Shown piece after piece: positions 23,095 through 35,982 of a stretch of 64,000 nucleotides of DNA; within the stretch, counting starts at the first letter, position 1; every line of letters starts with the position of its first letter. Source of the stretch: Acheta domesticus. Lineage: Eukaryota; Arthropoda; Insecta; Orthoptera; Gryllidae. The position numbers and the translations under genes were made by a program. Location of the stretch: the NCBI GenBank assembly GCA_031308135.1, contig JAHLJT010009436.1, positions 116,160,916 to 116,224,915 on the forward strand. Direction: 5' to 3'. Under the pieces are notes generated by a model, which worked only from the letters and a program-made list of their open reading frames with translations, was not told where the DNA came from and ran no database searches.

Positions 23095-23560
23095 ATGCCC
23101 ATGCCCTATTTCAACAAGAAAACGCGCGTCCGCATATCAGAGCCATATCCCGAGCATGCTTTGCAGCCGTGGATACTCTGCCATGGCCAGCCGCATTGTC
23201 AGGCCTTTCCCCGATCGAGAATGTTGGGGGTGGTACGGAGCGCGCGAACAGTACCTCACCCCTACCCACCAATCTGCAATAACCGTGCGTTCAGGTGCAG
23301 GATGCGTGGCATGGACTAGCACAGGACTCCATTAGAGACTTGTAACAACTCCATGCCACGACGTCTGGACGAGTGTGTTTGCCAATATGGCGATGTCATG
23401 CCAAAGTAACATGTACTCTCTGTGGGCGTATAGCGCAGTAAATATTGGTCCTACATACGTGAAAATGTAATCATTTCGTACGCGTGGTACCCTCTACCCT
23501 TGCCAACAATGATCGCAATCCGCCTCGTCTTTCTGGGTGCAGCTTTTTTTATGGCGATGA
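23095..23560 (+). pseudogene. Tc1-type transposase relic, copy 2, 3' part
   Basis: Begins with the duplicated atgcccatg, then in shifting frames reads HALFQQENARVRI-type sequence (second catalytic region), LCHGQPHCQAFPRSRMLGVV (a frameshifted form of the SPDLSPIENVWGVV region) and the trailing MDVWTRVFAN-like part on the following line. It ends with ggtgcagcttttttatggcg at about 23539, matching the putative end of copy 1. It continues the reading left off at 16406. Confidence 0.8.
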
Positions 23561-25112
23561 GTGTACGTAACAATTAATTTTTTTAGGAAATCTGTAACTA
23601 ATAGGCAAACGAATCTGGCATATATTTAAAGATATTTAGAAACATAACAAACTCACGAAGTAACAGAAAGCTCACTAGTCAAGCATGCCTTTGAGAGCAA
23701 ACACAATTTATTTTCGTGCCACACAGGCTTAAACAGTACAGCAGGGTTAAAGCGAAAATGTAGTGGAAATCGTAACAAATAGATTTTTAATTTTGTAAAG
23801 TTTGTTACACACATAAAAAATGACAAAGATCACGTGTACGGTTTTCATGAAATTTCACAAAATACCTTCTTGCTAAGGTAGCATCTCTGCAATTTAACAA
23901 AATACAACCAAAATGAAGCAAAAAGTCACGAACAATTATTTTTATTTTTTCTAGTAATTTGCACTTCTCGAAAAAATCAAAAGAAATTAAACTAGATTGC
24001 ATTAAATGACACAAACTGTACTTTTCTGTGTAGTGTCTTTGAAATAAGAAATATTGTGTGTTTTTTTATTTAAAAAATTCAAATTTCGCGCTAAAATTAC
24101 TTACACTATTTTTGTTTTTTTATCTAATATTTGGAAATCCATTTCTAGTGATGAATCAATATTTACCAATGTTAAAGAAGGCTGCGTATGAAAGAAAATA
24201 TGAAAATTTCATATTATAATTAAAAAGATTTTGTCAAAACCAAAAACTACTGATGCTACAACACATAATTTCTCACGTTATTTCTAACTATTGTAATTTT
24301 CGAAAATTCTGAGAGATCAACGAAAATAAGAATTGCGCAGTTTTAAGCGTCTTTTGCTCCATTGGAAGAGAAAATTAACGTTCCTGTATTTTTGCCGCAG
24401 CTATAGACACTTCTCACAGGAACGGAGGTCGTGTAGATTTGTTTCAATTTATTCGCGCATTGAAAATTAGTAATATACAGTAGATTATTGACAAATATTT
24501 GTATAGATAATGAGTAGAATTAATTTAGTTGGTAAACGAAAAAATATTAACACTGTGTTGCCAAACTAATAACGTTAAATCCTCCATTGGAATCCTGCCT
24601 GGAAAGTTAAACAGAATAAATGTTCGATCATTGTGAAATATGTATTTCAATTTTTCAATTGCTCAGGAGATGAACGAGACATTGTTCTAAATTATTTCAT
24701 TCACGTTGAGGTTATATTTTTAATTAAGTTATAAAATGAATTTAATTTAATGGGAGCACTTAGGATATTATATTATTAAAAAATCAAAATAAAGGAATGA
24801 AGTATTTGAATGATTAGTAATTCAGTTAAAAACTTTTTTTCAAATTTTGATATTACCTGAGGAAAATGCGAAGAGTTAAAGCTCACTACGATTCGTGAAG
24901 AAAGTAATTTCATTGTGAAAATACCACACCTTAATATTTGTCTAGTGAACTAAGTGAACACATTGTCTGGCGACAGTTGTGGTTTCCACCCAATTCTACA
25001 TTTTGTCAGCAATGTTGTCTCATGCTTCTAGCCTTCGTGCCAATTGCAACGTAGTTGGAGAGTGTTGTGCCAAATCTTGTAGTTGATTGGCAGTGCGTGT
25101 GTTGTGTCTCAG
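23561..25112. other. AT-rich sequence upstream of the first recognisable ZIP exon
   Basis: No exon-like GC-rich segment is visible before 25113, so it is probably intronic to the transporter. The last ~30 bases (gtgcgtgtgttgtgtctcag) form the acceptor. Confidence 0.5.
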
Positions 25113-25298
25113 TTGGGAGGTCCGTCGTCGATTGGCTTGGCGTCTCGTTCGCTGGGCTTCCACGAGCACGAGCACGACCCGCACTCGCCGTCGCACCCCA
25201 TCGACGCGCCGTCCGAGGCGACGCCCTCCGCGGGCCTCATCACCATCGTGGCGCTGTCCTTCCACGACATCTTCGAGGGGCTGGCCATCGGCATCGAG
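25113..25298 (+). CDS. ZIP zinc transporter (SLC39 subfamily II), exon with His-rich loop and TM4
   Basis: This exon encodes 62 residues of a plasma-membrane zinc/iron importer. It starts LGGPSSIGLASRSLG, has a short metal-binding loop HEHEHDPHSPSHP typical of the TM3-TM4 region, and ends with TM4, ITIVALSFHDIFEGLAIGIE. In that helix H and E of HxxxEG are the metal-site residues conserved in ZIP1/2/3. The acceptor is ttgtgtctcag at 25102-25112 and the donor gag/gtgcgg at 25299; both borders are phase 0. A second possible acceptor inside the exon (ccacgag near 25165) would shorten the loop. GC content and third-position G/C are far above the surroundings, as in the other exons. The preceding exons for TM1-TM3 were not found. 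Confidence 0.9.
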
Positions 25299-27050
25299 GT
25301 GCGGGCGGCTGCTGCGTTGCGCGACGCAAACGATGGACCGTGCTCCATCGTTTCCTCGCAATGCACTCAATGAGGACTAAAGAATTACAGGGCGCGCGCG
25401 TATGAAACCTGAGGAAAGGAGGGAAATTTAAATACGTATTTTATTATACTCTAATTGACAGTAAAGTACACATTTAAGCAGATTATTACATATATGTATT
25501 TATATTCTATCTATACTTTTTTACGTCCTCACTCCACTCCAATAATCCACACTCGCTAGTGTTTTTTACGAATTTTAGTTGTTTTATTAATTTTTTATTG
25601 AATTTTATCCGACAATCTGTATAATAAAACACTTAAAATATTTTTTAAAGCTTTGCATATGATAAAATGTCATAAAATGAATTTTGACTATAAATGATCA
25701 AGCTTGTGATTGCATTCGAGTTTTAGACAATATAGAACTACTAGTGGCCTACAGCAGCAAAAATGCAGCTGCACACCCATACAAAATGGTTTCCCAAAAA
25801 GTTATCACTATTCCAGAACAACACACTCTTATAACTGCAAAAAATTTAATATTTTAACAAACATTCTTCACAAACACCGCAATAACATAGTACAGCACAA
25901 CAGTTTATTGCTTACGAATAATATAAAAAATGTTTCATAAATTAACATAAGAATAACAAATATTTAATGACGGGTGACCTCGTCCTTGAAGACTTGCTTT
26001 CGCATTATGCCAGCAGAGATTTATTGAATATTAGAATTCAGTGAGAATGCGCATTACGAAAACAGGTGGAAAAATAGAACCAATCGAAACTGTTTCTTTG
26101 TCTTCGTATTTTTCCCGAGTTCTTCGGTACCTAAAGAAACCATAGGCTCCTCTCACATGGCCAGAGGCTGCGTTTTTTTTTCAATTTCTGCGCGCACTGG
26201 AAGTGGATAATATAAATGTTTTGTATTGTTCTCCTGCTTCTGGGTATTTAACGAGATCACAAACACCTGGCCGAAGGCTGCGTAGTTTACATTCAAGTTT
26301 TGCATTTAAGTTCTGCGCGCATTTTAAATAGTAAGACAGATGATATTTCTCAAATATAAATGGTATTCAAAGGTTCCCGAAGTTCATATACATTATATTA
26401 TTTACATACAGGAAATGGAACTTGTAAAATAGATTTCAACATAATTTAGCTGAGTGGGTAAAACTTTAAAATACAACTTGAAGTGTTACCAATCGTGTGT
26501 AAGCTTGTTGTTGACAAAAGAAAATCTATGCCAATTAAACTTAAGCAGTACTCAATGTCCTCAACTTACACTTACATCTAATTTAAATCTCACTCGGTAC
26601 ACATAGAAATACAATTGCATGGTTAATTTTATTCATATTGTCATTTAGTTTTTCATATTATCCTTTAGTGTGCAATCTAATTTTCTTAGACCTGTTAAGT
26701 TGTTTCCGTTGCTTTGCTGCACGAGTAGCACCACATTCAACAGCAGAGGTCAACATTAAATCTGACGTATACGTTGCTAGTTTCCCGATTTAGCTCAGCA
26801 GTTCCAGTTTTAGAATTTTATTATTCCTGGTATTGATTTTGAGTGATGTAAATTCCAAGCCTTTCTTAAAGAAGAGAGTGTGGTCTAGTTATGTGGGGTA
26901 CATGTAAAACAAAGAAAGGCTTCATTAGAAAAAAAGTAGGTTTGTAATATTCACTTTCCGAAATGAGATGAGATTCCGATTAGAGACATCCACTTGATTT
27001 CTAGTTTACTTGGAATGAGATTCCCATGGGATATAAGATTTCTGATGTCT

Positions 27051-27097
<47 letters not shown>

Positions 27098-27290
27098 GAA
27101 CCAACGTTCTCCGATTTTCGTAATATACTCATACTACTGTCAAATTTGTCTACATTTCTGATCTTACGTTAATGAAATGTGTGTTTACAAGGAAAAAGAG
27201 GAATCGAACCATGTTTTTTAAACCTCATTGACTGATTTCTCATATAATTATTTCAAGGACCATCTTACGAATATCCCTGGACTTATTGTT
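25299..27290. other. ZIP intron 1, left part
   Basis: AT-rich, no gene seen apart from a (GA)n tract at 27054-27094. If the donor at 25299 were skipped, the reading frame would run to a stop at 25371-25373. Confidence 0.6.
27054..27094. repeat. (GA)n microsatellite
   Basis: About 20 perfect GA units within ZIP intron 1. Confidence 0.9.
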
Positions 27291-27813
27291 AAATTGATTG
27301 ATTATTTCGTATTTTCGGACGCGTAACTGCTAACGTCATTAGTCCCGTGAGTGTAGTGAATGCTTTTATCGTGGGAAGTGGTGGCGACCTTCTCCGACGG
27401 ATGGCAATATTCGGCGCTGGCTAAAACATCGCGGGGGTTTTCCAATCAGGTATCTCTCACCAGTGGGCACCGCTCCAGCTAGGACAAGCTCTAAGCTCCA
27501 GACTGGTCTCCTGACGTGTGGCAGTTTAGTGCATATAGATGAGTGTGAAATTAATGGGTCAGGAAAGGACAAGGAACAGGCAGGAAAGATCGCGCGCGGT
27601 CTGTGGCCCATTTGTTAGGGTACTGCTTCAGCATTCGCCTGGTGTTGATTGAACTGATTAGAGTGGCTGGCCTCTAAAATCCTTCTCCAGACAGCTCCTG
27701 AATTCGATCTAGCTCTGTTGCTGTCAAAAATCCTGCCATCGTCGGGACTCGAACCCTAGGAGTTGTCTGTCGTAGACACTGCAGTGACATCAGTTGATGC
27801 CCTGAGCCACCTA
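27291..27813 (-). mobile_element. SINE family 1, copy C
   Basis: Near-complete minus-strand copy. The tRNA-like head, reading down from 27813, is ggtggctcagggcatcaactg, with box B gggttcgagtcccgac at about 27740-27755. Body blocks match the other copies, and the tail at 27291 reads as attgattgatt on the + strand. It lies antisense in ZIP intron 1. Confidence 0.85.
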
Positions 27814-29369
27814 AGGCAGTACTTATTGTTGAAGAAACACACTTTTGAGAAGTTATTAAACAGACCATGCTAACTTTTAGAGGTGATGAAGGAGAAAGCT
27901 TGGAAGGTTAAAATTCATAATAAACGCACCCCCGTCGACAGTCGTAGTATGTAGTCAACGTAGGAGTATGTCGTTTGATAGACGTCTTGTTTAATGCACG
28001 TATAACTAGTTGAATGTGGCGTCGCCTACGCAGTAAACTGTTTTAAAAGTATATCCTTATGTTGAAAATTTCTTTCATACTTCATATCTTTCATGCGTAG
28101 CTCTGTTCAAATGTGTTCCTAAAGTATCTGGCATTGGGCTTACCAAAGAATCTAGCTGTTAATGTTATAGTCCAGTTCAAAAATTCCCAACACTCAATGT
28201 CCTTGTATATCAACTTCAAACGAGATATGAACTGGTCATATTGCAATTTCAAAATTATAATCGCTGTAAAAAATACTTACAGGTATATGAATAATGGGAC
28301 AGCACAACTATATTTTATACGTTTTGTTTTCTAATATGAACATAAATGATCACATATAAGCTGTTATTCTGCGCTATTCTCTAATGCTAATATAAGATCA
28401 TTCTCCATTAGTTCGGAAAATTTTGACGCAAAATCTTCTTCAATTACATTTGATTCTTCTGAATTTTTTAACACTTACATATTTTGGTCCCCAATTTTAA
28501 GATTTTAAAACTCCACAAACTCGGTTTGATTTTTGTTCTGAATGCGAATATATACAAGCATTAAAAGGTTACTATTTTGTATGTTTATGTATATAAGTTG
28601 TAAGTCACATTAAATTGAAAATCGATTTTTGCACGTTTAAGAAACGTATTGTTAAGTATTAACCAATCTTGTTTCCTTTGTATTCACTTCACGTTCTTCA
28701 AATTTAATGTTCCAAAGCAAGTTGCAAATTATTTATATAAAATACGCACGAAATACTTCACACTTCACAACAACTAAAATACTTGAGAATTTACAACATA
28801 TTCTTCCGGGCGATATTCATTTAATTTTCACTCGTTTGTCAAAATAAGTGTTGCCATTCTCATAGAGGAAAATTATGGTGTCGTGGATTGAAAATAATCA
28901 CGGAATAATGGAGTTTAATCAGCGCCTCCTGCTTAGATCTATTTAGGTGGTGTTGGTTTAATTCCCTTCATACTCACAAAGATCGCAGCGCCAAAATACG
29001 AAAAAACACGTTTTTGGCAATTTCTTGGAATATTACGGCTGGATCGGAAAACAAAGTATCAGTTCCCCATCAGGAGATCGAGACGCGTTTAAAAACACCT
29101 CCTATGTCTCGATTGGTGCATGGGAAGTGGTATAACCTTGAGAGACGGAACAGTTTTTTTCCACACGCACGCACACGAGGAGTTTTCTCAAATACTATAT
29201 AGGGATTAATTTGGAAATCAGAAAATTAATAATATACATGGAAATACAAATTACAAAGATACATTTTTCTTTCGACGTGAAAAACTCTCGAGACTATTTT
29301 ACTTCTTTCACCAATAAAAAACACACAGTTATTACTCTTATTAGAAATTTGTAACTCTATAAGGATTAC
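27814..29369. other. ZIP intron 1, middle part
   Basis: AT-rich with nothing recognised. A (CACG)-like patch, cacacgcacgcacacgagg, sits at about 29162. Confidence 0.5.
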
Positions 29370-30690
29370 ATAGCCGTACAAAAATTGTGTTCGTATCTGG
29401 GGATCAGACCATGTTTTCTATATGTTTTGGGGCCATTAAATACGAATCCGGGTGTCCATTTTACTCCATCACACCCGGTTTTTGGCGTAACCTAAAAAAA
29501 TATAACAAAAATTCTAGCCGAGTGGTCAGAGTATGTTTCTTATATTCAGAGAACAGATTTATACGACTAAAAGAACATGAATTAGGTAAATATATATGTA
29601 GTTATTTTTTTCAAAATATGGAGTTAAATATGGACTTAATATGATAAAAGTGACTATGGTAAACTAATATTTTATTGTCAGTGGATCAACCTTGATCTTT
29701 AAATTCTGAAATGTAGTTACATTCTGAAATGAAGTTACCTTCTGAAATGTAGTTACATTTCAGAATTTTGTGATTTTACACTGGCTGTTTGTGCTTCTTT
29801 TGGAATTTTACACTGACTTAATAGAGAGATTAATTGAACCGAACCAACACATAGTACTCTGACTGTATTGTTACTTACAATGAGTTGTATACGTTGAGTA
29901 TGTAAGTTGAAAATGAGTGCATAAGTAGAATTCTGATGTCCAAGTCTCTGTGAAATGCGATTTCCCGGTGGCAGCCTCAGAGAGAAGGGGAAGGGGTAGG
30001 GTGGGTATTGGAATTTCACTGTCAAGCTTAATATGATATATGGACAGTTTTTATAAGGAATATGGTAAATATATGAAATTTTATTAAACTATGTACCAAG
30101 ACCCAAAATATGGAACATAAAATTAACATTTTGCAACTCTCCACATTGTGAAACATAAAGATAATGCAAATTATCATCGATATTAGCTTATTTAGTAAAT
30201 ATGTATTTACATAGAAATGCTGAATGCCTGTACGTTTTTGGGGTCGTTGAAACCGAATATGAAGTCAATTAAACTTCACCACATCAGATTTTTCACTCAA
30301 CCTAAAGAAACTGGGTCTGCTTGGAGAGAAGGCTAGTGATCTGGCGCCAATAATATAGGCAATCTGCCATACAAGAACGTGATGAGTGTTGTCTTGTCGG
30401 GGGCCATGCCATCTTCTCTGTCAATTATAATTATTCTGACATAAAGAAAATATGACGAGATGAAGTTACATGAACTTAAGATTCGATTTCGATGTCAGCG
30501 ACCCCAAAAATATATAGGTAACATGGTCTGACCCCTCGGCGAGGAATATCTATTTTTTTGGGTATGTCAAAAACCTGATGTAATGGAATAAAATAAACAC
30601 CGCATTCGGAGGTAGCAACCCCAAGAACATATTGAAAGCACGGTCTGATCCCCAGACACGGACAGAATCTTTTTTTATGTCGTTGTGTTA
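29370..30690. repeat. Inverted-repeat cluster built of four diverged units
   Basis: The phrase tctggggatcagaccatg plus about 100 bp at 29395-29500 recurs in reverse complement at 30550-30662. A second forward unit (ttggggtcgttgaaaccgaa) lies at about 30238, with a reverse partner at about 30490-30545. Units share a cacatcaggtttttg-type end. Together they suggest an old foldback or MITE pair. A 21-bp unit (ttctgaaatgtagttac) is repeated three times at 29706-29766 inside. Confidence 0.6.
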
Positions 30691-30954
30691 TTAAAAGGTA
30701 TAAGTCGTATCATGACCCGAGTATATTAAAGGATACTATTATAATTAATAACTATATTTTAATTGAAATTTTAAACATTTTTTGCTTTCTCCTAATATCA
30801 GTTTATTTCCTCTACAATCAGATCAAATTTCATAGGACCTAGCACAAACGATACTTCTCAGACAGTACGAATGTACAGCTTAAGTTTTTAAAATTTTATA
30901 ATCAGCCATTTTATACGACTGTTAAAGGGTTTCATTTTTAAACTACCTAGACGA

Positions 30955-31535
30955 GTAACAACAGCTCACATTTTTTCGCATAATTTGTAACGATCACTTA
31001 GATTAGGGAAAACTACTAACATTTTCAAGAAAAGTTTCATGACATTTTTTAAAGAGCTTATTTGGAAGAAAATATTTAAGAAAAAATTCCTATTAAGTTG
31101 TAGGAAGAAGCCGAAAAAATGTTAACTCTTGCAATTTCCAAACATTCAGTGAGTTCAACGAAAATCCGACAAAATCATTTTCATTAAAGTACTTTACTCT
31201 ATCCGAGAAAAATTTTAAAAAAATCGGAGCCATGTTTGAGAAAATGTTTAATGTTTCTGAGGCTTCATGAAAAGTAAAAATCGAAATATCCGTTTAAAAT
31301 TCGCTGGGTGTCGAGTTCGCCCACATCGGTAATGGAATATTGATTTTGAGGAAAATCCTAGGCATGGTTTAGATTCTAGTGTTGTCAACAGACAGCCAAA
31401 CATTTTCTCGCAAACCAATTTTCCTGCATCACGGACCCACAATACGAGTTTCCCTATTGAAAAATCGACTTTTGTCGCAGCAGAATTACAGTTCTTTCTC
31501 TTTACTACAAAAGAACCCAGTAGACGAGAAAGTAA
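30955..31535 (+). repeat. HP repeat family, diverged copy next to ZIP exon 2
   Basis: Shows the family order: ttgtaggaagaagccgaaaaaa, gagccatgtttgagaaaatg, ggcttcatgaaaag, gttgtcaacagacagcc, cacggacccacaata, then a terminal hairpin ttctttctctttac...gagaaagtaa ending about 47 bp before the exon acceptor. Confidence 0.65.
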
Positions 31536-31581
31536 AATGTAACGATCGCACTCTGAAGCAATGTTCTCGCTCTGTTCGCAG

Positions 31582-31788
31582 ACGGACGCGAAGAACGTGG
31601 CGTTCCTCTTCCTCTCGATCTCGTCGCACAAGTACGCCATCGCCTTCTGCATCGGCATGGACTTGGTGCTGGCGAAGGCGGGCCCCGTGCCCTTTTTCTG
31701 GTACATGTTCGTGTACAGCATCGTGGCGCCCATCGGCGTTGTCGTGGGCATGGCGTGCTGTGACGTGAGCTCCAGTTTCGACACGCCG
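31582..31788 (+). CDS. ZIP zinc transporter, exon with TM5 and TM6
   Basis: Encodes 69 residues beginning TDAKNVAFLFLSISSHKYAIAF. The SHK-x-x-x-AF stretch is TM5, whose H and nearby polar residues complete the ZIP metal site in this family. TM6 is WYMFVYSIVAPIGVVVGMA, and a short loop CCDVSSSFDTP leads into TM7. The acceptor is ctctgttcgcag (to 31581). I place the donor at 31789 (ccg/gtcagt) because the resulting loop length matches ZIP1/2/3 proteins; the alternative gac/gtgagc at 31765 is closer to consensus and would delete eight residues. Both are phase 0, so both could be used. It is separated from the previous exon by 6,283 bp. Confidence 0.9.
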
Positions 31789-32994
31789 GTCAGTCTTCCC
31801 ACCGGTCAGTCTTTGCTTTTTACGTTTTCGCTGCAATATTTTATATTTGCACTCTTTACATTCTCATTTAATACACCTATAGTCTGCATTAGTCTACATA
31901 ATAATGTATTAAGGTACATAGTTCACATCTTGCAGTTCTTAACATTTTTAGAGGTGAGTCCAATTACAAGTATAAGGCATAATTAATTCAATATCTTATA
32001 TGAGGTACGAGACGTTCGAGTGTACAAATTGGTATCTGATATTTTGGGCAAAATCGAGGTTTAAATGTTTTTAACTTTAATGAAGGAGAGGGTGGAGCTC
32101 TCTCTTCATTCCATATAACGTCAATGATATGCAATAAACGACTATGGTAGTAATTAACTCGTACGTTATAGTACGCGCCTCTCGTTCATTAAAAATATTG
32201 TAACAAAAAAGCATTTGCCTACGAAATGTGAAAATGCAGATAATTCAAACTGCTCAAAGCATTAGTTATCCCGACTGGGATTCGAATCCTGGTTTACTGT
32301 GGTTCCTTAGTTCCTCTGATCACTAAGCTATCAATCACGAAATTATCTACACAACTAGGTGGTAGGATCGTGACAATTGAAAATGCAGATACCATTAATT
32401 CAACCTGAATGCTTCACCTTATTATTCACAGTAGGGACTTGAAATTTCAGTCATAAATACGGACAAAATATTCAGTAAATTGCAATTACTATAATTGTCA
32501 ACATACATGTCTCTGAAAAATGTTCAAATAGTCCAAAATCGTAAAAAATAGAAACAATGAATAGACAAGAGTACCCTGAAAACTTGAATGTAGAAAAATG
32601 TGAATCAAACTATATGTAAATACAACGTCCTATTTTTAACAAGTGGAACATGTGTGCTTTTTCTAAACTTCAAATTAACAAGAAAATTTGTAATATTAAA
32701 AGTATCAATTCAAATTACCTACAATCTGAAGGGTTTTTTACTAGAACCAAACTAGTCCTAATTCGAGATTTTTCAGGAGGCACATAAAACTTTATACCAT
32801 AGAAGTACATAGCAATAAATTAATAAGTCTTTGTATTTAGATGCTATATGTTTGGGAATAGTGCTTTAGCAATAATTTGACGATTTGGTACTTGTTTAAC
32901 AAATAAATGAGAAAAGTGTTCTGGACTTGTTTGGTTTTTGCTGAATAAATATTTGAAATTTAATTTTTTGGACAAAATGTTTACTCTCAATAAC
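31789..32994. other. ZIP intron 2, left part
   Basis: AT-rich. The only item noted is the minus-strand tRNA-like segment at 32262-32340. Confidence 0.5.
32262..32340 (-). repeat. tRNA-like SINE head
   Basis: On the minus strand a box-A-like tagcttagtgatcagagga is followed about 30 bases later by box B, ggattcgaatccc. The acceptor stem does not pair, so it is a SINE head or tRNA relic, not a tRNA gene. Confidence 0.5.
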
Positions 32995-34268
32995 TAGTGG
33001 TGCTACAGAATGGCACAGACTTTCCCGTATTAGTTTTCTATTTCCTTGGGTCTTCCATAGCTATTCGGAATTGCCACACACTCTTTCTTGCCAGCTACCA
33101 TCTATCCCCGCCAAAAGTACATTTTTTGTCATTTTCTTAATTTTTGGGTTTCCTATTGGTAGAACGGAAATATTAATTTTAGAATATTAAAGAACACAGG
33201 AATCTAGCCGTAAGTGGCAATTTTCTTTTAAAAATTATGAGCCGTTTAAGAGAAAATGGCCTTTTTGGCACTACTAAAAATGCGAAATTTGAAGCTCATT
33301 TTCACAGAAATTTTTTGAGTTTTCAAAATACTTTATTTGAAGTTATTCGAAGCACTTACACTCACAAATATAATAATCTTTACAAATTGCTGGTAATGTG
33401 CATATTAAAGATGTGAGAGATCTTTCAAAAAAATTACAATTATGCAAATTTTGAAAAATCAAAAAAATAACTCAAAATAAACTTTACACTACCAAAAGTT
33501 TAAAGAAAAAATTTGGAGCCGTTTTTGAGCAAATCTTAGTTTTTGTAATTTTTTAAAATTGCACATATTGCACGCAATATTGCACGAAAACTACCAAAAT
33601 TTTGAAAAACATTTACATGAGATTTATGAAAGAACTCAATATGCAGAACAAATTTTATTGGAAGAAAAAATCTCTATCTTCAATTTTGTAGTTGGAGAAA
33701 GACGCCGAAAAAAAATCGAACTTTCACAATTTTTGAAAATTCAGAGCTGTACGTGAAAATTGGACCTATGCCATGTTTATAAGTGTATTTTACTCTATTC
33801 ATGCAAGAAATTTAAAGAAAAAATTTGGAGGCGTTTTTGAGAAAATTTTGAAAATTCCCGGGGGGCTTCGTATAAAGTACCCCCACATTTTGAAGAATCT
33901 TTTTCAAAATCTCAAAGCTTCGACTAGAATCAGATCGACTGGGGAATATCCATTTTGGAAGAAATCGTACGTATGGTTTAGGCGCTAGCAGTGTTCACAG
34001 ACGGACAGACAGACGGACGGACAGACGGACGTTTTCCTTTCAATTGGGTTTTCGGTATCAAGGACCTAGCAAACAGGGTTTCTGGTTACACCACGTGTTA
34101 GGGGATTTTTTTTCTTAATTTAGCAAATGGTTTTATCCACTTATTCGTTTTCACGGCCCGGCAATTAATTTTTTTCCGCCGAAAATTGGCCATTTTTTCG
34201 CGTAGCATTACATAACTTTCCCTATATTACGTATATCACTCCGTGTATACGTACGTATACGGGAAAGT
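32995..34268 (+). repeat. HP repeat family, full-length copy
   Basis: The left border is shared with the copy at 54402 (tagtggtgctacagaatgg, then cacagactttcccgtatt). The right end is the hairpin whose outer arm is gtatacgggaaagt, so the ends form a 12-bp imperfect inverted pair actttcccgtat / (g)tatacgggaaagt. Internally, several units of roughly 180-200 bp each contain gaaaatttggagccg-like and agttggagaaagacg-like phrases, then the GACGGACA tract at about 34001-34030. There are no coding features; short frames in it follow the repeat. Confidence 0.85.
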
Positions 34269-35982
34269 AAAAAGGTGACAATAAAGTTAGTATGAAACAG
34301 ACATATTGAAATACACAAATGCTATTATTCAATAAAAATGTTCAGTCATTTTTGTTGAAATTTTGAACATAACTGCTACTCATCTATCACTATTTCAATA
34401 TTCATTCGTTGTCAGCAAGAATTCCTAGTCAGTAGTCCTCTCCTACATGCTAGGTCACGGCTTTGCTGTTGTAATTACGTACTGTCCTTTATGCTCTGAT
34501 GAGTTTCATCAATGTTTGTTTCTTCTCTTTTGGTTTATTTGTCTAGACGACTGAGTATCTGAGTCTTTATTACCTACACCTTTAATATTAGAGTACTATC
34601 ATTGACTAAGGAGGTAGTTCTTTTCTCTAAAGTTATACAATTGAGTAGATTCACTGAACTTCACTTATAGAAAACACTAATCTCACTAACTTCTACATTA
34701 GGCAGAACAGAACTGGCGGGAGGATGAGTCTTTCAAATACAATTTATTATAAACAATATTGTTAAAATAAACGATTATAAATACAATCTATTGTTATTAA
34801 GAACCAAACAAGTTCTGGAGTTGTTTGGTTCTGGGTGGAAATTTGATGGACTAGTTTGACTCTTGTAGAAACTCCCATTTTCCCCGCCTTATATCTTTCA
34901 ATATGTTTGCCACTACCGAAAAAAAGTCTCGGTAGACAGCGCCAGTTGTAAGGAATAGGTTGGTGAAATATTGCAAAATATAGAAATAGGGATATATTGT
35001 ACTAGTTTGGTTCTTGTAAGAAACCCCTCATATTCAGAGTTTTTAGTATATCTCGCAACCCAGGATTGCTAACGCCTGTTCTTGCTTTGGGAATTTGGCA
35101 ACAGCGTGTCTTTGCGTCCTTTCAATACTGCCATGGCTGGCACGTCGAGACATCAGAGGAGGAAGTGAGCTGCGAGTCATAATCTGCAGCAACTTTCCTC
35201 CTTCTATGTTTTTCCCATTCAAAAGCTTAGGCGGGCAGGTACCCAGCTCACAAGCCTCTTTTTGCGCTGCGCAGGATGGATGGGTGGCGTGGGGTGGGGT
35301 TGGGTGGAATGGGCAGAGTCATAAGCCGCGCGAGAAGCTAAGGAAGGGATTACTAGCTTTATAATATAACATAATAATTAAATAATGTAAAATAAGTAAT
35401 GTTTCAGTTGAGACAAAAGAGGTTCCATTTTGAATTCCCGCCGAATGTAGTTGATGAACAAACCGCTAGATAGTGCTACTTTTCTAATGAGTTAGATGAA
35501 ATGCCGACAGAGCGTGCTAGTAACAAGGTCCACAATCAAGTGGAAGTTAACTACGATACGAATCTGAAGTGTTAAATGCAGCAAATACTAAATAAGAAAA
35601 CGAAAATATATCGATACTATAAATATTAAATAATAAAATAATAAATAAAAATATTAAAATAATGAATAAAAATAATAAAATAATAAATACAAATAATAAA
35701 TAAATAAATAATAAATAAACTAATAAAAATTAATACATGTGAAATAAATAAATGAAAAATAAGTAAATAGGGAGAGAAAACAAAATGAGACAACAAAATC
35801 GCCAGAAGTTTGGGGCGTTGCAAGATGGGGTGAAAGGTCGCCAGACTCAAACTATCTCAGATAAAAGTGACTATTCCCAGGAGAATTGCGGAAATTTCGC
35901 AAATATTCGGAAATATATCTAGGCATTTTTACGTGTTTGGGGTGAGTGAAAATATTTTCGTGGTCATTGTTTGTACTGGGAG
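34269..35982. other. ZIP intron 2, middle part
   Basis: No gene. A moderately GC-rich patch at 35150-35350 has a G-rich run (gggtggcgtggggtggggtt). A low-complexity (AATA)n region lies at 35620-35770. Confidence 0.5.

Noticed and set aside
25020..25380. Other long frames overlapping the first ZIP exon on both strands
   Set aside because: GC-rich shadows; only the frame with HEHEHD and LSFHDIFEGLAIGIE matches a protein family and has proper splice sites.
33559..33988. Two adjacent + ORFs of 65 and 71 codons
   Set aside because: They lie inside an HP repeat, are not preserved in the copy at 54402, and show no motif.
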